Source of the DNA: Panopea generosa
Taxonomy: Eukaryota; Mollusca; Bivalvia; Adapedonta; Hiatellidae
Length of the DNA stretch: 64,000 bases
Direction of reading: 5' to 3'
Assembly: GCA_029582155.1 (NCBI GenBank)
Contig: CM055899.1
Coordinates: 83,608,056-83,672,055 of the forward strand
In this document: one piece after another, positions 57,546 to 64,000 of the stretch
Position numbering within the stretch: the first letter of the stretch is position 1
Layout of the letters: every line of letters begins with the position of its first letter
Notes under the pieces: model-generated
What the model was told of the DNA's origin: nothing
What the model saw: only the letters and a program-made list of their open reading frames with translations
Databases searched by the model: none
Made by a program: the position numbers and the translations under genes

Positions 57546-60500
57546 GTGAATACTAACACTTAGCATTTGTCACCGAGTGAAGTAAGTTTAAATTTGAGCT
57601 GGATTACATGAACCGTTTTGTTGATTTAATGGAAGTTTGAAAACATTTCAACAACTGATGATTCAGTGGTGACTCTTCCTCAATATTTCCTGTAATGACT
57701 TTCATGTTGATTTGCTCCTTGTCTCTATTGTAGCAATGTTAAAGTCGCTCTACCTCTCTCTCCATTTCTTCTCTTTCTTCTTTGTAAAATTCGCAATAAA
57801 AACAAAATGTTCAATTGTTTCAAGGGATCCACATCTTTGACAGTTTTCATGTAAATTCTCTATCCAATTGGCCCTGTGGAATTAAGTAGACTCTGTTTGG
57901 AGAGGAGTTAGTTTAGTACAACCTCCATACTTCTGTCTGGAAGGTTTAACATTTTTCGTTCTCAAAGTTTTGTGAATATCTCCAAGACCTTTTCATTAAC
58001 ATCGCTGTTATCGTACCTTCTTTGCCACTTTTCATTTATTACTTTGCTGAGTTCAACAATACACTCTCTCTTGTCTATTTTTGTCTTATCATTTCTTTTC
58101 CGCTTCCTTCGCTTACATGTCTACTCCTTCGTTTCCATCCAAATTACGGTGTCCTGGTATCCATTATACATATATAGCATTCATTTTATTCAATTTTTCG
58201 ATTAAAATATTCCGGGTATCTATAACTGCTGATATGTTACTTGTTGGATATTCTGTAGAAAAAAACGGCATTGACCGCTGCTTGACAATCTACAAACACA
58301 TATATCTTTTCATTTACCAATCTCTATTCTTTTACAAATTGTAAGGCTAATCCATATATATATTATTCCATATAGCTCTCCAACAAAGTTGTTGCTATAA
58401 GGATGTACTGGCTCCTTCAGATGTATTGCTATTGAATGTAACCCTTGTGGGTAGATACAGGCTCTTGCCCCTGTGGGTCCTGGGTTTTCTAAGGATGAAC
58501 CATCTGTAAACATGCAAATGCCTGTGTTTGTTGATATATTTAGAATGTTTTCTATATTTTCAACTTGGACGTCTTAGGAATTTTTGTGCTGTTCTGTACT
58601 ATTGCTATACGTAACTTTTCTACTAAGTTGTAAACCTCCCTCCCTTGTATACATAAAATCATTTTCAATGTTTTCTAATTAAATTTCATTTTTAAGTTCC
58701 TGAACTTTACTTATAAGAGTTAAAGAGAGACAATTCCTTGTATTTTTACCGAGTTTAACCAGTCATTCAAAGACAGTTTCAGAAGGTTGCTTGAAGACTT
58801 ACAATATATGCTTCTCAGTTTCTCTGATTATCTCCTTTCTATTGGGCAAACATTGGTCTACACTTCCAGCTTATTAACATATCTTGTAGCCATACATCCA
58901 GTTGCCGATAGCAGGGCTTTTCTTTGAACTTTTCCAACATCATCACATGCTGCAGTTAAAGCTGATATACCATTGTTGGTAGTACTATACTCGTGTACTA
59001 TTAAATAAAAGTTTCCTGAATACAATAAAACCTTTCATTTCCAAATTGGCGCTCTGAATCCAGATTTTGTTCTATTATCCACATGTTCCTTAAAGGATAG
59101 TTCATCATCTATTACCACACCCAGTATCTTCTTCTTTTTCACTATTTTAAGTTCTTTCCAATGCATTATAATATTTTGTTCCAATTCTTTATGATTTATA
59201 TCTGGTTTGATAACTAGCACCTCTGTTTTGTCTGCTGCTATAGCCATATTCCTTTTATCACACCAGGCCTTAGCTACCAAATTTATGTCATTATTAATTG
59301 TGGAAACTAGTTCTTTCTCATCTTGTCCTGATTTCCATATAGTGTGTCATCTGCAAATTCTGTATGATTGCTTTTTAATCCTTTCATATCATCTTGTGTA
59401 TAAATGTTACAAAGCCACGGACTTAAGACTGGTCCTTGAGGAAAACCTACATGTGAAGTGTAAAGTGGAGATTTACTGTTGTTTAACGTAATAAATACTT
59501 CCTGTCATTAATAAATTGATGTAAGTATATCCACATTCTTCCTCTTATACCATTCTTGAACGTTTTCCATATCATACCTGCTCTCCATACTCTTTCAAAA
59601 CAAGATTCATAATCCATAATAGCGACAATGCTGTATTGAACCAGTTTGCACACAGAATTTAGGCATGATCTGTTTTTCCTGTAAGATTCTTGAGTGTTTG
59701 CAAAAATACCATCAGCTTCACATTTCCATCTTATTCTGCATGCCACCACCCTTTCATAAAGTTTTTCTATTACACTTTCTAACGTAATAGGTCAGTACGA
59801 TCTGACTGAATGGTTATTATCTTTTCCTGATTTTGGCATTATACTTTTTGGGTCTATTTTAAAAGCTTCTGGAATGACCCCATTTGTCCAGCATTTTTGA
59901 AAAAGACTTAGTTATGCCTGTAATATTTCAGTTCCACTATGCTTTATGAATTCATTAAACATATCTTCCTCTGGATTTGGCACTGAATTGATTTTTGCAA
60001 ATTTAACAGCTTGCTCTACTTCAGCGATGGATAATTCAATGTTTTCAAATTCTTTCTCATTTACATCACTCATCCGTATCCTTTCAGCTTCTTCATATCA
60101 TTGACCTCATTCTCTATCCTATCATACCACAGTTTGTCTTTCTTTCAACATCCAATTCTTCTTTTCCATATTGTTTTAACATTTCCTGAATTATTTCAAC
60201 ATCACTTGTGGCAAAAATTCCATTTGATTTATGAATTGGTTGTACTATAGCTTTATCCACACTTTTTCTGAAATTTTTGTGGATCTTTTGGATCTAGCAC
60301 ACTGCTAGGTTTTGTAGATACAAGCCTTTTGCTCTTTTTTTCTTCACTTTTGAATTCTGTTATAGCTTCATTTATTTTTTTGAAATTTGCAGGGTCTGTC
60401 CGTTTATGTTAAAATTATTTTAATATCCTAACAGTTTCAGCTTTTTCTTCTAGCTCTCTGTTCCACCATCCTTGCAGCTCGGCGAAGCTAAAAAGGACCT
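57546..60500 (-). mobile_element. LINE 'F' with RT and RNase H (I-group-like), decayed, minus strand
   Basis: From the right: LQGWWNRELEEKAE near 60470, KRTDPANFKKINEAITEF near 60370, LDPKDPQKF near 60290, FNEFIKHSGTEILQ (near 59940) and AFKIDPKSIMPKSGKDN (near 59860). RT follows: IMDYESCFERVW near 59620, GFPQGPVLSPW near 59440, EFADDTLY near 59350, then AADKTEVLVI and KKILGVVIDDELSFKEHVD. RNase H is downstream: MFTDGSSLENPGPTGARA (58513) with NNFVGELYGI, then WIPGHRNLDGNE near 58140. Many stops and frameshifts. RT followed by RNase H marks the I/R1-type group. Its 3' end meets the (CAA)n tract. The RT A-box reads FERVW where FDRVW is usual. Confidence 0.85.
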
Positions 60501-60757
60501 GCTTGTATTTCATTGGTTGCACGATTTTGTTTCGCTGGTAAGACGTCACGTTGCTGTTAGTTTCACGTGACGTTTGTCGTAAGTTGTCCTACAAATACGT
60601 GCACTTATTCAGTATGTTGACAAAGTCGTCGTTTCATTCATGACATTGGCTTTGCGGTTTGTTGCGTATAATTTCCTCTTTAAATATCAAAATGGTAAAA
60701 TCAATGCAATATTTTTTATCTAAAATAGCTGGAGAAAATGATGTTAATATAAGTATG
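60501..60757. other. Sequence between LINE F and the 53-bp array
   Basis: Less AT-rich patch (CGTGACGTTTGTCG and similar) with no ORF. Possibly the 5' UTR of LINE F or the flank of the foldback element. Confidence 0.35.
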
Positions 60758-60897
60758 AAAAGCCGAATTTTTAACTTTCATCGGGTGATGAAAAACATTT
60801 GGCTATTTTGATATCGCTGAGAAGCTCTTTGGGCTTCACGAACATTAAACGGCCCAATGTTTTTCATCACCCGATGAAAACTCAAAATTTGGCTTTT
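60758..60897. mobile_element. Foldback element with 42-bp inverted arms
   Basis: Arms 60758-60799 and 60856-60897 are reverse complements with about four mismatches; the core CATCGGGTGATGAAAAACAT is perfect. The spacer is 56 bp. Looks like a MITE or foldback remnant directly at the left edge of the 53-bp array. Confidence 0.8.
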
Positions 60898-61401
60898 AAT
60901 CCTTAAAACATTACACCACCACAAGGCATGACGGGTGAATAACATATATCTAAAGAGAAAACATTACACTGCAGAAGGCGTGATGGGTGAATAACAAATA
61001 CTTACAAGGAAAATATTACAACATCAGAAGGCGTGATGGGTGAATAACACATACTTACAAGGAAAATATTACAACATCAGAAATCAGAAAGGGTGAATAA
61101 CACATACTTACAAGAAAAAACATTACACCATCAGAAGGCGTGATGGGTGAATAACACATGCATACAAAGAAAACATTACAACATCAGAAGGCGTAAAGGG
61201 TGGATAAAACATACTTACAAGGAAAACATTACACCATCAGAAGGCGTGACGGGTGAATAAGACATACTAATAGGGAAAACATTACAACATCAGAATGCGT
61301 AACGGGTGAATAAGACATACTTACAAGGAAAACAATACACCATCAGAAGGCGTGATGGGTGAATAACACATACTTCCAAGGAAAACATTACACCATGATC
61401 A

Positions 61402-61825
61402 GGCGTAAAGGGTGAATACCACACAATTACAAGGCAACATTACACCATCAGAAGGTGCGATGGGTGAATAACACATACTTACAAAGAAAAACATTACACC
61501 ATCAGAAGGCGTCATGGGTGAATAACACATACTTACAGGAAAAACATTACACCATCAGAAGGCGTGATTGGTGAATAACACATACTTACAAGGAAAACAT
61601 TACACCATGATAAGGCGTAAAGGGTGAATACCACATAATTACAAGGCAACATTACACCATCAGAAGGCGCGATGGGTGAATAACACATAGTTACAAGAAA
61701 AACATTACACCATCAGAAGGTGTGATGGGTGAATAACACATACTTAAAAGGAAAAACATTACATCATTAGAAGGCGAAATTGGTGAATACCATATACTCA
61801 CAAGGAAAATATTACACTATTAGAA
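61402..61825 (+). repeat. 212-bp (4 x 53) higher-order repeat
   Basis: GGCGTAAAGGGTGAATACC followed by the short ACAAGGCAACATTACACC variant occurs at 61402 and 61614, exactly 212 bp apart; the units in between match in order. Confidence 0.85.
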
Positions 61826-62860
61826 GGGGTGAATAACACATGATTACAAGGAAAATATTACACCATTAGAAGGTGTGATGGGTGACTAACACATACTAAC
61901 CAGAAAAACATTAAACCATTAGAAGGGGTGAATAACATATACTTAAAAGGAAAACGTTATACCATCAGAAGGCATGATGGATGAATAACACATACTTACA
62001 AAGAAACATCACATCATTAGAAAACTTATTGGGTGAATAACACATACTTACAAGGAAAACATTACACCATTAGAAGGGGTGAATAACACATACTTACAAG
62101 AAAAAAACATTACAAAATTAGAACGCGTGATGGGTGAATAACATATACTTACAAGGAAAACATATATCATTAGAAGGCGTGATAGGTGAATAACACATAT
62201 TTTCAAGGAAAACAATACACCATCCGAAGGCATGAATGGTGAATAACACCTACTTATAAGGAAAACATTACACCAACAGAGGCATGATGAGTGAATAACA
62301 CATACATGCAAGGAAAACATTACACCATCATAAGGCGTGATGGGTGAAAAACACATATTTACAAGGAAAACATTACGCCATCAGAGGGTGTGATGGGTGA
62401 ATAACACATACTTCCTAGGAAAACATTACATCATCAGAAGGCGTGATGGGTGAATAACACATACTTACAAGAAAAAACATTACACCATCATCAGGCTTGA
62501 TGGGTGAATAGCACATACTTACAAGGAAAACATAACACCATCAGAAGGCTTGATGGGTGAATAGCACATACTTGCAAGGAAAACATTACACCATCAGAAG
62601 GCGTAAAGGGTGAATAACACATACTTCCTGGGAAAACATTACACCATCAGAGGGCGTGATGGGTGAATAACAAATACTTACAAGGGAAACATTACACCAT
62701 CAGAAGGTTTGATGGGTGAATAAAACATACTTACAAGGGAAACATTACACCATCAGAAGGCGTGATGGGTGAATAACACATACTTACAAGGGAAACATTA
62801 CACCATCAGAAGGCTTGATGGGTGAATAACACATACTTTCTAGGAAAACATTACACCATC

Positions 62861-64000
62861 ATAAGGCGTGATGAGTGAATAACACATACTTCCTGAGAAA
62901 ACATTACACCATCAGAGGGCGTAAAGGGTGAATAACACATACTTCCTGAGAAAACATTACACCATCAGAAGGCTTGATGGGTGAATAACTCATACTTCCT
63001 AGAAAACATTACACCATCAGAGGGCGTGATGGGTGAATAATACATACTTCCTAGGAAAACATTACACCATCAGAAGGCGTAAAGGGTGAATAACACATAC
63101 TTCCTTAGAAAACATTACACCATCAGAAGGCTTGATGGGTGAATAACACATACTTCCTAGGAAAACATTACACCATCAGAAGGCTTAATGGGTGAATAAC
63201 ACATACATCCTCGGAAAACATTACAACAACAGATGGCGTAAAGGGTGAATAACGCATATTTACAAGGAAAACATTACACAATCAGAAGGCTTGATGGGTT
63301 AATAACACATACTTCCTAGGAAAACATTATACCATTAGAAGGCGTGATGGGTGAATAACACATACTTCCTAGGAAAACATTAAACCATCAGAAGGCGTGA
63401 TGGGTGAATAATACATACTTCCTAGGAAAACATTACACCATCATAAGGCGTGATGAGTGAATAACACATACTTCCTGAGAAAACATTACACCATCAGAGG
63501 GCGTAAAGGGTGAATAACACATACTTCCTGAGAAAACATTACACCATCAGAAGGCTTGATCAGTGAATAACACATACTTCCTAGAAAACATTAAACCATC
63601 AGAGGGCGTGATGGGTGAATAATACATACTTCCTAGGAAAACATTACACCATCAGAAGGCGTAAAGGGTGAATAACACATACTTCCTAGGAAAACATTTC
63701 ACCATCAGAAGGCTTGATGGGTGAATAACACATACTTCCTAGGAAAACATTACACCATCAGAAGGCTTAATGGGTGAATAACACATACATCCTAGGAAAA
63801 CATTACACCAACAGAAGGCGTTCAGGGTGAATAACGCATATTTACAAGGAAAACATTAAACAATCAGAAGGCTTGATGGGTTAATAACACATACTTCCTA
63901 GGAAAACATTACACCATTACAAGGCGTGATGGGTGAATAACACATACATCCTAGGAAAACATAACACCATCAGAAGGCGTGATGGGTGAATAATACATAC
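62861..64000 (+). repeat. 582-bp (11-unit) higher-order repeat of the 53-bp minisatellite
   Basis: ATAAGGCGTGATGAGTGAAT starts at 62861 and 63443. The following eleven units match in order, including the rare variants CTTCCTGAG, TCCTAGAAAACA (one base short), ACATCC, GAATAACGCATATTTACAAG and GATGGGTTAATAACAC. 582 equals 11 x 53 minus the shared 1-bp deletion. Confidence 0.93.

Larger units (their letters stand above)
60905..64000 (+). repeat. 53-bp minisatellite, about 58 units, right end outside window
   Basis: Unit: AAGGCGTGATGGGTGAATAA, then CACATACTTACAAGG and AAAACATTACACCATCAG, with CTTCCTAGG, TAAAGGG and GGCTTGATG variants. Frequent in-frame TGA/TAA mean little open frame; the 102-codon minus frame at 62048 is a shadow. 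Units before 62400 are more diverged, later ones more uniform. The array continues past 64000. Confidence 0.96.

Noticed and set aside
62048..62356. 102-codon minus-strand frame with Cys
   Set aside because: It lies wholly inside the 53-bp minisatellite and repeats with it.

Overview
This looks like a gene-poor, repeat-dominated stretch of an animal nuclear genome, most likely a mollusc. It is AT-rich. It holds tRNA-headed SINEs, one family of which has a central domain and a GCGTTAAACCCC 3' end resembling the V-SINE/RUDI elements of molluscs. It also holds many decayed non-LTR retrotransposons, cut-and-paste DNA transposon remnants, and very long microsatellites and minisatellites. No rRNA, genuine tRNA gene, CRISPR array or prokaryote-style operon is visible. 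The species call is an inference; no database was searched.

Layout: 1-4690 is a 69-bp minisatellite that runs off the left edge. 4691-12078 is AT-rich non-coding DNA with three SINEs and one copy of a two-copy interspersed repeat. 12079-14235 is the only convincing complete protein-coding gene: an uninterrupted 718-codon ORF for a type I single-pass membrane protein with signal peptide, N-glycosylated ectodomain and long Ser/Asp-rich tail, followed by two AATAAA signals. 14236-20251 has a strong hairpin, more SINEs, and CCCTCC, CAT and AGT microsatellites. A possible signal-peptide exon with a GTAAGT donor lies at 20256-20322. 21055-21730 is pentanucleotide and AGT microsatellite; 23196-23934 is a 37-bp array; 25254-25685 is a 27-bp array. 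25889-36795 is a 43-bp minisatellite territory of more than 200 units, with a displaced islet flanked by a 117-bp duplication.

36830-54350 is a retrotransposon graveyard: at least six LINE fragments, mostly on the minus strand. Two DNA transposons are nested in LINEs. One is a TTAA-flanked element at 41918-42388. The other is a 1.43-kb TG...CA element with long TIRs at 48115-49542, carrying a KRBA2/GIN-like integrase tail; it interrupts the esterase-like ORF1 of a LINE. 54660-57060 holds other repeats, a Harbinger-like transposase scrap and a SINE. 57414-60500 is a minus-strand LINE with RNase H and a (CAA)n tail. 60905-64000 is a 53-bp minisatellite with higher-order repeats, running off the right edge.

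Most long open frames here are by-products of stop-free tandem repeats, open in several frames or on both strands, and are not annotated as genes. The most notable items are the orphan receptor-like gene, the GIN/Ginger-like element in the LINE esterase ORF, and the higher-order organisation and block copying of the minisatellites.
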